64,000 nt of DNA from an uncultured Bacteroidales bacterium. Lineage in GTDB: Bacteria > Bacteroidota > Bacteroidia > Bacteroidales > UBA932. The notes under the pieces were generated by a model. The model ran no database searches and was not told the DNA's origin. It saw only the letters and a program-made list of their open reading frames with translations. The stretch lies in contig CAKVCK010000011.1 in the NCBI GenBank assembly GCA_934725575.1, positions 52,069 through 116,068 on the forward strand, read 5' to 3'. Every line of letters starts with the position of its first letter. Within the stretch, counting starts at the first letter, position 1. Positions 1 through 11,486 of the stretch are shown here, in pieces. The position numbers were made by a program, and so were the translations under genes.

Positions 1-916
1 CGGTCAGCGAGAATTGTCCTTGCCGTCCGTAATAGGCCACGTTACCGCCGGTCAAAGAAGAGATCTCCGCCTTCTTGCCGCTCTCGCACCAAGTCCTTAG
101 CCCCGGAAACGAGACCAAGGACGAGACCACAAAGCGCCCGAACGAGAAATCCGCAGCCACTCCCCTATGCGACCCGATTCCTGACCAAGACCAGGACGGG
201 GAAATGCCTGAAGGCCTCTTGCTGAAGGACGCAGATGAGGAAAGACTCGACAGAGACATTCCGCTCCAAAGCGCCAGCCCTTGCCCAAACCTTGCGTTAA
301 AGTCGCCCACAATGACTTTTCCCAATCTCTTTTTACCATAATATACAATGTTCGCCGACCAAGCTGACGGAGGGAATTGTTCTTTATCTGAATATTTTGT
401 CCTTGCCGCCAATGACAGTTCCGCAGCGTCGCCATAACCCAACCGGTACTTCGCGCCGTAGTTATATTCATCACCTTTGACCGCAAATCTGGCCAAGGCC
501 TCGTTGCTGACGCTTCTTGAGGATATATAAGGTTGCCCGGGAAGCGACCGGCCACGCAGGGAGATGAATGGTTTAAGGGCATTTGCCGCATCCTCTCCGA
601 AGCCCTCGACTGAGGCCAACTCCGAGAATGAAAGAATATCCCCCGTCCGTGTCCGGTAGTCAATCAAGCTGGCTATCTGATACTGGCTCAAGAGTCCGCT
701 GGAAAGCATACGGCTTCCGGTCGCAGTGTTGATCTCCAATGGATGTGACAGAAAAACAGTGTACCTTTCTATCTCGCTCTCGTCCAGTTCCTCCTCAGAA
801 CCGGCTCCGGTCAGGCAGACGATCGCCCTCAGCCGCTCATCGGTCTGAGCCAGTGCCTGCGGGGCCACTGACAGCAGCGCGCAAAGCATAATGATGAAGT
901 TTCCTTTGATATTCAT
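1..916 (-). CDS. Secreted helix-hairpin-helix protein, C-terminal part outside window
   Basis: An open frame runs from the ATG at 914-916 down to base 1 without a stop, so at least 305 residues are encoded and the C-terminus lies outside the window. The N-terminus (MNIKGNFIIML...QALAQ) is a Sec signal peptide. Residues about 55-120 carry two helix-hairpin-helix-like units (EINTAT..LLSQYQIASLIDYR and FSELASVEGFGEDAANALKPF), the ComEA-type arrangement. The rest is rich in Ser, Gly, Tyr and alternating hydrophobics, compatible with an outer-membrane barrel. Bacteroidota proteins of this architecture are usually annotated helix-hairpin-helix domain protein; a role in DNA handling at the envelope is inferred from the motif only. 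It is divergent from hpt-adk. Confidence 0.75.
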   Translation of the reverse strand, partial: MNIKGNFIIMLCALLSVAPQALAQTDERLRAIVCLTGAGSEEELDESEIERYTVFLSHPLEINTATGSRMLSSGLLSQYQIASLIDYRTRTGDILSFSELASVEGFGEDAANALKPFISLRGRSLPGQPYISSRSVSNEALARFAVKGDEYNYGAKYRLGYGDAAELSLAARTKYSDKEQFPPSAWSANIVYYGKKRLGKVIVGDFNARFGQGLALWSGMSLSSLSSSASFSKRPSGISPSWSWSGIGSHRGVAADFSFGRFVVSSLVSFPGLRTWCESGKKAEISSLTGGNVAYYGRQGQFSLT

Positions 917-1017
917 AGTCATTCAGTTCTGGGCGGCAAGATAAGGCAAAGAAACGTAAATAACGAAAAGAAAAATAAAACGATGGTATGTTTTTTCTAT
1001 TTTTTATGGAATATTGC

Positions 1018-1025
1018 TAATTTTG
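1018..1025 (+). promoter_or_regulatory. Bacteroidota -7 promoter box for hpt-adk
   Basis: TAATTTTG matches the TAnnTTTG -7 consensus of the Bacteroidota housekeeping sigma factor, 26 bases before the ATG, inside an AT-rich spacer. No clear -33 box is visible. Confidence 0.5.
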
Positions 1026-1051
1026 TCCTTTAATATAACACCATCAATGCA

Positions 1052-2167
1052 ATGAGCAACGTCAGATTATTCGACAAATCCTTCAAGCCGTTCATTCCGA
1101 ACGAGCAGATTGAGAAAGCCATCGACAAAGTAGCCGGAAAGATCAACCGTGACTTCGAGGGTAGCACCGACTGCCCGGTACTTCTGTGCGTACTGAACGG
1201 CTCGCTGATGTTCACCTCCGAGCTGATGAAAAGGCTGACATTCAACTGTGAGCTGATCTGCATCAAACTCTCATCCTACGATGGAACCCACACTACAGGA
1301 AAAGTCCGCGAGACGATGGGGATGACCAGAAGCGTCGAGGGCAAGCGTGTGATCGTGGTGGAAGACATCGTGGACAGCGGCAACACAATCGTGGCTCTCA
1401 AGGAGCTCCTGAAGGAAAAGGGAGCCGTCGAGACTAAGATCTGCACAATGCTGCTGAAGCCGGCTTCCTACACCAAGTATGTCAAGCTCGACTACGTGGC
1501 TATGGAGATTCCGGACGATTTCATCGTTGGATTCGGACTGGACTACAACGAGCTCGGCAGAAACCTCAAAGACATTTATGTATTGGACACAGATATGAAA
1601 TATTTTATTCTTTTTGGCCCTCCAGGCGCCGGGAAAGGCACCCAGGCCTCAGCAATGGTTGAAAAATACAATCTCTGCCATCTTTCCACGGGAGAGCTTC
1701 TCCGCGGTGAGATCGCCAACGGCACAGAGCTCGGCCTCAAGGCCAAGGCTCTGATCGACGCCGGTGAGCTCGTTCCGGACGAGGTCGTGGAAGGAATGAT
1801 CGAGAACAAGTTCAAGAGCGTTACCGGTGTCTCAGGGTTCCTGCTTGACGGTTTCCCACGCACTATCGCGCAGGCCGAGGCTCTCGACAAGATGCTGGCC
1901 AAGAACGGCGAGGCCGTCACATCGGTTGTCTCCATTATGATCCCTGACGCTATGATCAAGGAGCGTATTCAGCACAGGGCCGCCATCGAAGGCCGTGCGG
2001 ATGACGCCAAGGAAGAGACCATCAACAACAGGATCAAGACCTACCACGAGAAGACCGAACCGCTCGTAGAGTTCTACAAGAAGGCCGGCAAGTATCAGGA
2101 GGTTGACGGAACCGGCACCATCGATGAGGTCCGCGGCAGGATTTTCTCACTTATGGACAAATCATAA
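1052..2167 (+). CDS. Bifunctional hypoxanthine phosphoribosyltransferase / adenylate kinase fusion
   Basis: One uninterrupted 371-residue frame holds two purine enzymes. Residues 1-180 are a hypoxanthine-guanine phosphoribosyltransferase with the PRPP-binding motif VVEDIVDSGNT; residues 182-371 are adenylate kinase, starting MKYFILFGPPGAGKGTQ (P-loop) and containing DGFPRT and a short, zinc-free lid. The first domain makes IMP/GMP from base plus PRPP; the second interconverts AMP, ADP and ATP. Each half has near the normal length of the stand-alone enzyme, and Met182 (base 1595) would be the natural adk start, so the fusion appears to arise by loss of the hpt stop. Internal initiation at Met182 is possible. 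A GH3 gene follows after 8 bases. Confidence 0.92.
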   Translation: MSNVRLFDKSFKPFIPNEQIEKAIDKVAGKINRDFEGSTDCPVLLCVLNGSLMFTSELMKRLTFNCELICIKLSSYDGTHTTGKVRETMGMTRSVEGKRVIVVEDIVDSGNTIVALKELLKEKGAVETKICTMLLKPASYTKYVKLDYVAMEIPDDFIVGFGLDYNELGRNLKDIYVLDTDMKYFILFGPPGAGKGTQASAMVEKYNLCHLSTGELLRGEIANGTELGLKAKALIDAGELVPDEVVEGMIENKFKSVTGVSGFLLDGFPRTIAQAEALDKMLAKNGEAVTSVVSIMIPDAMIKERIQHRAAIEGRADDAKEETINNRIKTYHEKTEPLVEFYKKAGKYQEVDGTGTIDEVRGRIFSLMDKS

Positions 2168-2175
2168 CGTAATAT

Positions 2176-4470
2176 ATGATAGGTTCACTTCTTGTCACCG
2201 TTCTGCTTGCGGGCTCACCCCTGAAGCTGAACGGTGATAATATTTCACAGATAGTCAACGAATTGACTGTGGAGGAAAAGGCCGCCTTGCTTGTTGGAAG
2301 CGGCTCAAAGGCGTTTGACGGGGTTGGCTACACCACTCTTTACGTCAAAGGTGCGGCCGGAACGACACATCCGATCGAAAGGCTTGGAATCCCGGCGATT
2401 GTGCTGGCGGACGGTCCCGCCGGTGTCAGGATAGATGACCGCCCCTGCACCAAATTCCCTATCGGGACATCCCTGGCATCCACCTGGAATCCTCAGCTTG
2501 TCGAAGAGGTCGGAAAGGCCATCGGCAACGAAGTTCTTGAATATGGTGTCGATGTCTTACTTGCGCCAGGCATTAATATTCAGCGTAATCCTTTGTGCGG
2601 CAGAAACTTCGAATATTACTCCGAAGATCCGCTGCTGGCCGGGAAGATAGCGGCCGGCTACATCAATGGAATCCAGAGCCAAGGGGTCGGGACATCCATC
2701 AAGCATTTCGCGGCCAACAACCAAGAGCTCAACAGGCTTTACCTTGACGCAAGGGTTTCTCCCAGAGCGCTTCGGGAGCTGTACCTAAGGAACTTCGAGA
2801 TCGCCATCAAGGAAAGCGATCCGTGGACCGTTATGACTTCGTACAATTATGTGAACGGAACGCTCGCCGCCGAGAACTATGACTTGGCGACAGGTGTGCT
2901 CAGGAATGACTGGGGCTACGACGGACTTGTTATGACCGATTGGGCGGCCGGACTTCATTCCGACAAGATTGTCTCAAGCGGGAATGATATGATCCAGCCT
3001 GGCAGCGACGAACACTACAAACGTCTTGTCAGCTCGATCAATGACGGAACGATGCCTATGGCGACCGTTGACACGGCTGTGGCCCGACTGCTGAGGCTGA
3101 TTGTCAAATGCCCTCGATTCAAAGGTTATGAATATTCCAACAAACCAGACCTTGAGCATAACGCCTCCGTTGCCAGAAAAGCCGCCGAAGAGGGAATCGT
3201 ACTCCTGAAGAACGAGGCGAAGTCTTTGCCTTTGGTTCCTGAGTCAAAGATCGCGTTGTTCGGCGTTACCTCCTACGAGTTTATCACTGGAGGGACAGGA
3301 GCCGGGAATGTCAACGGCTCGTACGTTATCAATCTCAAACAAGGCCTCTCTGACGCTGGTTTCGGACTCGACAAAGCCACGGACGAGTTCTACAATAACT
3401 GTCTTAAGTACGAAAGGTTCAACACCCGCAGGATCAACGGAAAGTTTGACAAATGGTTCGTGGACGCTGAGCGTCCGTCAGAGGCTCTGCCTTCAAGAAC
3501 CGTTCTTGAACAGGCCGCCAAGGAAGCGGACAAGGCCGTCATCACAATAGGACGTATATTCGGAGAAGGGAAAGACAGGCTTTACCAGTTCAGTTATCTG
3601 CTGTCAGACGCAGAGATGAGGCTTATCAAAGAGGTTTCCACAGCGTTTCACAACGAGGGTAAAAAACTGATCGTAGTGTTGGACGTAGGAGGGATTGTCG
3701 ATTTGACAGCCTGGCAGGATATGGCCGACGCGATCGTTATGAGCTGGCTGCCGGGATGCGAGGCGGGGCACGCCATCGCTGCCGTGCTTTCCGGTAAGGA
3801 GACCCCGAGCGGAAGACTCCCGATGAGCATTCCAGTGAGTTACTACGATGATCCTACAGCCGGCACTATGCCGCAGATCCTGACTGACAAACCGATAAAC
3901 TACTCGTTCTACCGTCCGGCTCCATCCGGTGTCACAAAACGGTACGACATCGAGAACGTAGATTACGTCAACTACCGTGAAGGAATATATTTAGGCTACC
4001 GTCATTACATCACGGACAAGGTCCGCACCGCCTACCCGTTCGGTTTCGGCCTGAGTTACACCGAGTTCAAGTACAGCGGGATGAATGTCGAGGAGGTTGG
4101 TGAAGAATATGTGGTGAAAGTCAATGTCGAGAACACCGGAAAATATTCAGGAAAGGAAGTCGTCCAGATTTACGTGAAGGCTCCGGGAAAGGATATGGAC
4201 AAGCCTTCCCGAGAGCTCAAAGGCTTCGCGAAAACGGAGGTTCTCGCCCCGGGCCAGTCTCAGACTGTAGAGGTAGGAATCCCGAAGACCCTTCTCGCTT
4301 CCTACGATGAGCTGCGCTCCGGTTGGGCGATAGAGAAAGGGACATATTCATTCATCGCGGCCATAAACGCCGAGAAGCCGGTTCTTACGAAAAAGGTCAG
4401 GATCAAGGAGGCATCCTTCTCCCCTGCTGGAGACTATTTGAATGTAAAACCTTTGTTCATAGAAAGATAG
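2176..4470 (+). CDS. Glycoside hydrolase family 3 beta-glucosidase-like enzyme
   Basis: 764 residues with an N-terminal signal-like segment (MIGSLLVTVLLAGSP). The GH3 N-terminal barrel has LADGPAGVR and KHFAANNQE; the nucleophile Asp is expected at D255 in GLVMTDWAAG. The GH3 C-terminal alpha/beta domain (GRLPMSIP region) and a terminal fibronectin-III-like domain (YPFGFGLSYTEF onward) follow in the usual order. The family hydrolyses terminal beta-glucosides or related sugars from oligosaccharides; exact substrate cannot be read. It starts 8 bases after hpt-adk and ends 8 bases before the YhcH gene, so the three are probably cotranscribed. Likely periplasmic. Confidence 0.9.
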   Translation: MIGSLLVTVLLAGSPLKLNGDNISQIVNELTVEEKAALLVGSGSKAFDGVGYTTLYVKGAAGTTHPIERLGIPAIVLADGPAGVRIDDRPCTKFPIGTSLASTWNPQLVEEVGKAIGNEVLEYGVDVLLAPGINIQRNPLCGRNFEYYSEDPLLAGKIAAGYINGIQSQGVGTSIKHFAANNQELNRLYLDARVSPRALRELYLRNFEIAIKESDPWTVMTSYNYVNGTLAAENYDLATGVLRNDWGYDGLVMTDWAAGLHSDKIVSSGNDMIQPGSDEHYKRLVSSINDGTMPMATVDTAVARLLRLIVKCPRFKGYEYSNKPDLEHNASVARKAAEEGIVLLKNEAKSLPLVPESKIALFGVTSYEFITGGTGAGNVNGSYVINLKQGLSDAGFGLDKATDEFYNNCLKYERFNTRRINGKFDKWFVDAERPSEALPSRTVLEQAAKEADKAVITIGRIFGEGKDRLYQFSYLLSDAEMRLIKEVSTAFHNEGKKLIVVLDVGGIVDLTAWQDMADAIVMSWLPGCEAGHAIAAVLSGKETPSGRLPMSIPVSYYDDPTAGTMPQILTDKPINYSFYRPAPSGVTKRYDIENVDYVNYREGIYLGYRHYITDKVRTAYPFGFGLSYTEFKYSGMNVEEVGEEYVVKVNVENTGKYSGKEVVQIYVKAPGKDMDKPSRELKGFAKTEVLAPGQSQTVEVGIPKTLLASYDELRSGWAIEKGTYSFIAAINAEKPVLTKKVRIKEASFSPAGDYLNVKPLFIER

Positions 4471-4478
4471 ACACAATT

Positions 4479-4925
4479 ATGATTATCACAAACATCAAGG
4501 ATTGCGGCCGGTACGAATGCCTTAACCCCGCTTTCGCAAAACTCTTTGAATTCATAAAAAGCACCGATTTCAACAAACTTCCGGAAGGTCGTAACGAGAT
4601 CGATGGAGACGCTCTTTTCGTCAACAATGTACGTCCTGACGGCAAAGGAAAGGATGAGCAAGCTCTTGAGATTCACCGTAAGTACATCGATGTACATTTC
4701 CTTATCAGCGGAGCGGAAACCATTGGATGGAAAGCGACAGAGGACATCAAAGGATGGACAAAACCTTACGATGAGACTTCCGACTGCGCCCTGACCGACG
4801 AGAAACCGACGACCTACATTGATCTCCTTCCTGGAGAGATGGCTATCGTCTGGCCGGAGGATGCTCACGCCCCGGCGATCTCGGAAGGGAAACTGCACAA
4901 GATCATCGCAAAGGTTCTTGTGTAA
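4479..4925 (+). CDS. YhcH/YjgK/YiaL family protein (cupin-like sugar protein)
   Basis: 148 residues of the YhcH/YjgK/YiaL (DUF386) family, a double-stranded beta-helix fold linked to sugar metabolism; E. coli YhcH acts on sialic acid anomers and other members accompany beta-galactosidases. Visible family features are the metal-site region EIHRKYIDVHF and the C-terminal PEDAHAP. The ATG at 4479 follows the GH3 stop by 8 bases and gives the normal family length; an upstream in-frame start at 4323 would overlap GH3 and is rejected. Substrate unknown; the carbohydrate setting supports a sugar epimerase/anomerase-type role by inference. Confidence 0.85.
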   Translation: MIITNIKDCGRYECLNPAFAKLFEFIKSTDFNKLPEGRNEIDGDALFVNNVRPDGKGKDEQALEIHRKYIDVHFLISGAETIGWKATEDIKGWTKPYDETSDCALTDEKPTTYIDLLPGEMAIVWPEDAHAPAISEGKLHKIIAKVLV

Positions 4926-4990
4926 TCCTGTGCTTAGGGTCTGCCAAGGGCGTTTGGCCCCGTGGCGGACAAGTTATTGATATTCAAGAG

Positions 4991-5039
4991 AAAGAGAAAT
5001 GTCCTGATGCCGTTATCGACATTAGGACATTTCTCTTTT
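4991..5039. terminator. Bidirectional terminator hairpin
   Basis: Arms AAAGAGAAATGTCCT (4991-5005) and AGGACATTTCTCTTT (5024-5038) form a 15-bp perfect stem with A-rich and T-rich flanks, between the convergent YhcH gene and beta-galactosidase gene. Confidence 0.75.
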
Positions 5040-5075
5040 CGTTCATATTCAAGGCTTTAGGTGCCACGAATCATC

Positions 5076-8273
<3,198 letters not shown>

Positions 8274-8284
8274 TCAACACTAAA

Positions 8285-10147
8285 CTATTTCTGCAGCAAT
8301 GTCACGGTTCCGTCCATTGTGGAGGCAAGAATATAGGTCACTCCCCCTTCGCTCCAGACCTCCATCGGATTCACAAGCGCGATGGAAATCTTGCAGGCCC
8401 AAAGCCGACTGCCGTCCTCAGCGCCGAAGCCGATTATGTTACCCTTGTCTGTCGGCATAATCACCTCATTTCCAATGCGGACGATCGAAGTCGGCGAAAT
8501 CTCGTACCCGGCCCCAGTCTCAGCGCACCAATCCACATCAAGGCTCGCCGCATCAACGGAAGTAATTGTGTGCCACATAGATTTGCAATAGACCTTCTTC
8601 CCGTCAGGCGAGACACCGACCGCCTCGCGCGCGGACTTCTCATAATGCCGGAGTTCCTTTCCAGTCGCAGCGTCAAGCGCATAAAGTCTTCTGTCCGGAA
8701 CAGCTATGAATATCTTCCCTGATGCCTTGACTGGCCACACGGCCGCCGGTGAATACATTCTCGAAGGCTTCTCGCATTTCCACTCCCATTGAAGCGCACC
8801 GGTCTGAGGGTCAAGCGAATAAAGCCTGTTCCCCCAAGTGCCGAACACAACCTGCTCCTGATCGACATAGGCACGACACTCAACGAATCCCTGCACGTCT
8901 GAATATGTCCACACAGCCTTTCCGGTCTTCAAGTCAAGGGACCTGAAGCAACCGTCCGAAGCGCCGACATAGACCCTGCCATTGAATATCACAGGACTGC
9001 CCAGCACGGATTTCCTTGCGGCATATTTCCAGATCGTCCTTCCGTTTTTGGCGTTCAGCGCATAGATGTTGCCGTCGGTGCAGCCGAAGACAAGGTATTT
9101 TCCCTGCACGGCCGGAGTTGAGAATATCTTGCCCGGGAACTTCTTCGTCCATATTCGCTTGCCGTCCTTGACGCTTATGCAGCGCACATTGCCTGAAGCG
9201 GTGGTGTACCAGGCTCGGTTTCCATTTCTGGCAAAGCCCGCGACTATATTGCTGTCATCCTTCAGCTTCCATACCTCCTTGACTGGACTGTCGTTGTTGA
9301 CATCGTAGCGCATCCAAGGGTACGATGCCGGCAATCCGTCAGCATCATAGGTGACGGTGTCCTTCACCTCTGTCAGTTTCCTCGTGTACCAAGGCTCCAT
9401 CTGCACGGTAGTGGAACCGTAAAGTCTTCTTTCTGAAACGGTCACGCTGTCGTTCTGGATTGTGAACACATTGTAGCCCGGCTGCCTTCCGGCCGTCAAA
9501 GTCGAGCGGTCAAGAACGCCTGGCAAGCCATCATAGTCCAGCGCCACATTCCTATGCCAGTGTCCTCCAATCTCGAACCGAGTGCCGATCCTCTTGAGCT
9601 CACGTGTCACATCAAAATAGTTGAGCACCGATGTGTCCTGCGGATAATGGTTTATGAATATCGTCTTCTTTCCCGACTTGAGGCCTTTGAGCCATTCCAT
9701 ACTCTCCTGCGGAATCAACGCGGGAGCCATCCTCATATCCGGCCCGCAGTTGCAGCCGATGAACCTCCACCCCTTGCACTCAAACTCGTAGTTCTCGTAG
9801 CCGAACACCTTCAGAAAAGTGTTGCATCCGCTCTCCGACCATTTGGCATCGTGGTTTCCGGCCACGACATAGTACTTGTACCTGAGTGAGTCCAGCATCT
9901 GCTTCACCGCCGCGATCTCCTCGTCCGTTCCGAAATCCGTCAGATCGCCGCCTATCAGGACGAAATCCAGTCCCTCCAATGTGTTGACATCCTTGACGCA
10001 ACGGCTGAGGTCCTTTACGGAGCCGCTTCCGGTCGAATAATGCAGATCAGTCAGGAACGCGAACTTGATCGGTGACTCCTGCGCCACAGCCACCGCCGCA
10101 GACACACACACGGCAGCCATCAATGACATTATCTTTCTCATATTCAT
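8285..10147 (-). CDS. Secreted calcineurin-like metallophosphoesterase fused to a PQQ-like beta-propeller
   Basis: 620 residues: signal peptide, then a metallophosphoesterase domain (residues about 27-230) with all metal motifs DLH, GGDLTD, GNHD, NHY and GHWH, then a propeller (residues about 290-620) built from repeats such as GKRIWTKK, GRTIWKYAA, GKAVWTYS and GALQWEWK typical of PQQ/BamB-type blades. The family cleaves phosphomonoesters or diesters with two metal ions; the propeller suggests a large ligand or partner in the periplasm. Substrate is not readable. The start is one of two near-adjacent ATGs (10147 or 10141). Probably first gene of a unit with the beta-galactosidase. Confidence 0.88.
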   Translation of the reverse strand: MNMRKIMSLMAAVCVSAAVAVAQESPIKFAFLTDLHYSTGSGSVKDLSRCVKDVNTLEGLDFVLIGGDLTDFGTDEEIAAVKQMLDSLRYKYYVVAGNHDAKWSESGCNTFLKVFGYENYEFECKGWRFIGCNCGPDMRMAPALIPQESMEWLKGLKSGKKTIFINHYPQDTSVLNYFDVTRELKRIGTRFEIGGHWHRNVALDYDGLPGVLDRSTLTAGRQPGYNVFTIQNDSVTVSERRLYGSTTVQMEPWYTRKLTEVKDTVTYDADGLPASYPWMRYDVNNDSPVKEVWKLKDDSNIVAGFARNGNRAWYTTASGNVRCISVKDGKRIWTKKFPGKIFSTPAVQGKYLVFGCTDGNIYALNAKNGRTIWKYAARKSVLGSPVIFNGRVYVGASDGCFRSLDLKTGKAVWTYSDVQGFVECRAYVDQEQVVFGTWGNRLYSLDPQTGALQWEWKCEKPSRMYSPAAVWPVKASGKIFIAVPDRRLYALDAATGKELRHYEKSAREAVGVSPDGKKVYCKSMWHTITSVDAASLDVDWCAETGAGYEISPTSIVRIGNEVIMPTDKGNIIGFGAEDGSRLWACKISIALVNPMEVWSEGGVTYILASTMDGTVTLLQK

Positions 10148-10174
10148 TTTAGCATCATTAATTTTCTATTTCCT

Positions 10175-10200
10175 TTCGGCTCGCTGAGCCTGCCGAAGCG
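10175..10200. repeat. Dispersed CTTCGACAGGCTC-type repeat, copy 1
   Basis: TTCGGCTCGCTGAGCCTGCC followed by GAAGCG: an inverted, self-complementary copy (TTCGGCT / AGCCTGCCGAA) of the short repeat scattered through the window. It lies in the leader region of the metallophosphoesterase gene. Confidence 0.6.
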
Positions 10201-10229
10201 TCTTCAGCAGCATTCATCTACAATTGTCA

Positions 10230-10249
10230 CTTCGGCAAGCTCTGTGACC
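10230..10249. repeat. Dispersed CTTCGACAGGCTC-type repeat, copy 2
   Basis: CTTCGGCAAGCTCTGTGACC, 30 bases from copy 1, same spacer. Confidence 0.6.
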
Positions 10250-10311
10250 AAGTTCATCTCCTCGGCAGACTCCATAACCGAACCAGCGATGTCTTTCGGC
10301 ACGCCAGCCTA

Positions 10312-10319
10312 CAAATTTA
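10312..10319 (-). promoter_or_regulatory. Possible -7 box for the metallophosphoesterase-beta-galactosidase unit
   Basis: Minus-strand TAAATTTG fits TAnnTTTG. It would give a leader of about 160 bases containing two copies of the dispersed repeat. No good -33 box is visible. The rest of the 10148-10393 spacer holds nothing else recognisable. Confidence 0.4.
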
Positions 10320-10393
10320 CTTAATAATAAGGAATATTCAGCCAGCCCGGCAGCATATTATAAAGTTTTTCCAACCGTTTTAGTGAAGAAATA

Positions 10394-10424
10394 TTTGCGG
10401 ATAACAGAAAAAGCGTTATCTTTG
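10394..10424 (+). promoter_or_regulatory. Promoter of tRNA-Cys
   Basis: TTTG (10394-10397), 19-base spacer, TATCTTTG (10417-10424): a textbook Bacteroidota -33/-7 pair, 13 bases before the mature tRNA. The same geometry is found before the SRP RNA. Confidence 0.75.
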
Positions 10425-10437
10425 CATTCCAATCAAC

Positions 10438-10508
10438 GGTGCTTTGGCCGAGCGGTTAGGCACAGGTCTGCAAAACCTGCTACAGCGGTTCGATTCCGCT
10501 AGGCACCT
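10438..10508 (+). tRNA. tRNA-Cys (GCA)
   Basis: 71-base cloverleaf: acceptor GGTGCTT pairs with AGGCACC, D arm around GGCCGAGCGGTTAGGC, anticodon stem AGGT/ACCT with loop CTGCAAA giving anticodon GCA, T arm AGCGGTTCGATTCCGCT, discriminator U73 as expected for cysteine. CCA is not encoded (TCC follows). Confidence 0.95.
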
Positions 10509-10515
10509 CCTCAAG

Positions 10516-10545
10516 AACCTCTGGCAAATTTGTCAGAGGTTTTAT
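10516..10545 (+). terminator. Terminator after tRNA-Cys
   Basis: AACCTCTG (10516-10523) pairs with CAGAGGTT (10534-10541), followed by TTTATT. Confidence 0.75.
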
Positions 10546-10710
10546 TGTTTATGCCTCGACAAGTAATTCCCTGTCATATAATCAATTACAAAATACCGCC
10601 AGTCATTATTGGATGGCGGCGTTTCGGAATATGTTCATTATAAACCCGTTACAGATCACGACAAGAAGTCGGTTGGAAGATTGGAGAAAGGAAGCGTGAC
10701 GGGTAACAGG

Positions 10711-10786
10711 TTGATAATCAAGAGAAAACGCAGACTCCTGGTGCGGGATTCAGCGCCAGGAGCCTGTTTAACAACTTGATTATCAA
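10711..10786. repeat. Nested inverted repeat (long stem-loop)
   Basis: Outer arms TTGATAATCAAG (10711-10722) and CTTGATTATCAA (10775-10786) enclose inner arms CTCCTGG (10735-10741) and CCAGGAG (10756-10762). It lies just downstream of the minus-strand gene ending at 10803 and may end its transcript, although it lacks a clear T tract. The remaining spacer 10546-10710 shows no gene. Confidence 0.5.
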
Positions 10787-10802
10787 GGATGTAAGCACCA
10801 CG

Positions 10803-11366
10803 TCATTCGGTGACGCTGATGACGGAAATGTTCCAGGCGGAGGTTTTCTCTGTAATGTTATCGTCTGCCTTGATGTTGTCCGGATTGGATTGAGGGTAGA
10901 ATTTGCGGACGACAAGAGTGCCTTGACGGCGGTTGGAATATTCAGTCATAGAAGACTCGGCTCTTGACTCAGCTGATGGCTGAGCGGACATATTCAAAGA
11001 TTCGCAAGGGATTAGCATATCCGCAAGAGAGCAGGAGGCATCCGCTTTGAGGGAGGATTCCGCGCCGGTCACTGTGAATTTGCAGGTGCCGAAAGGGATG
11101 ACGGGCTTCCGACTGCCACTTTCCTTGAATATTACCGTCAATGAATATTCCCCCCTTTCAGTCAGTTCGCAGTCGAAGGATTTGCTTTCCAGCTTGTTTC
11201 CGCTGAAGGAAGTGCTTTTCCCTTCCGGAGATTTCAGGACAACGGTGACATCCAGATTTGCGCCAGTGCTGTTGGAACAGTTGATAGACATCCTTTGGGC
11301 GAACATTTCAGTTTTCCAAAGACCCACAGAAAGAATAAGCAGGAGACAGATGACGGATTTCTTCAT
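10803..11366 (-). CDS. Hypothetical secreted protein
   Basis: 187 residues with a signal peptide (MKKSVICLLLILSVGLW) and a mature part of short beta-rich segments containing several Cys (INCSNS, SFDCEL, GTCKF, ASCSL, IPCES). No family recognised. The middle (TGANLDVTVVLKSPEGKS to YSLTVIFKE) reads like an Ig/fibronectin-type beta domain. It is a single gene with its own promoter, opposite in orientation to tRNA-Cys. Periplasmic or outer-surface location is inferred from the signal. Confidence 0.7.
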   Translation of the reverse strand: MKKSVICLLLILSVGLWKTEMFAQRMSINCSNSTGANLDVTVVLKSPEGKSTSFSGNKLESKSFDCELTERGEYSLTVIFKESGSRKPVIPFGTCKFTVTGAESSLKADASCSLADMLIPCESLNMSAQPSAESRAESSMTEYSNRRQGTLVVRKFYPQSNPDNIKADDNITEKTSAWNISVISVTE

Positions 11367-11387
11367 AGCATAGCGATTTAAACGTTA

Positions 11388-11395
11388 CAAACTTA
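11388..11395 (-). promoter_or_regulatory. -7 box for the secreted protein at 10803-11366
   Basis: Minus-strand TAAGTTTG fits TAnnTTTG and lies 21 bases before the ATG. Confidence 0.5.
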
Positions 11396-11428
11396 CATAA
11401 AAAATCCGAGACTTTTACATCCTGGGAG

Positions 11429-11464
11429 TAAAAAATGATAAATCTCCGTGCAAAGGCAGAGATT
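11429..11464 (-). terminator. Terminator of the methyltransferase cluster
   Basis: On the minus strand AATCTC/GAGATT (11441-11446, 11459-11464) forms a short stem followed by a T tract (complement of 11429-11436), 23 bases after the stop at 11487. Confidence 0.55.
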
Positions 11465-11486
11465 ACTGACGAATTAAGGATATCCA

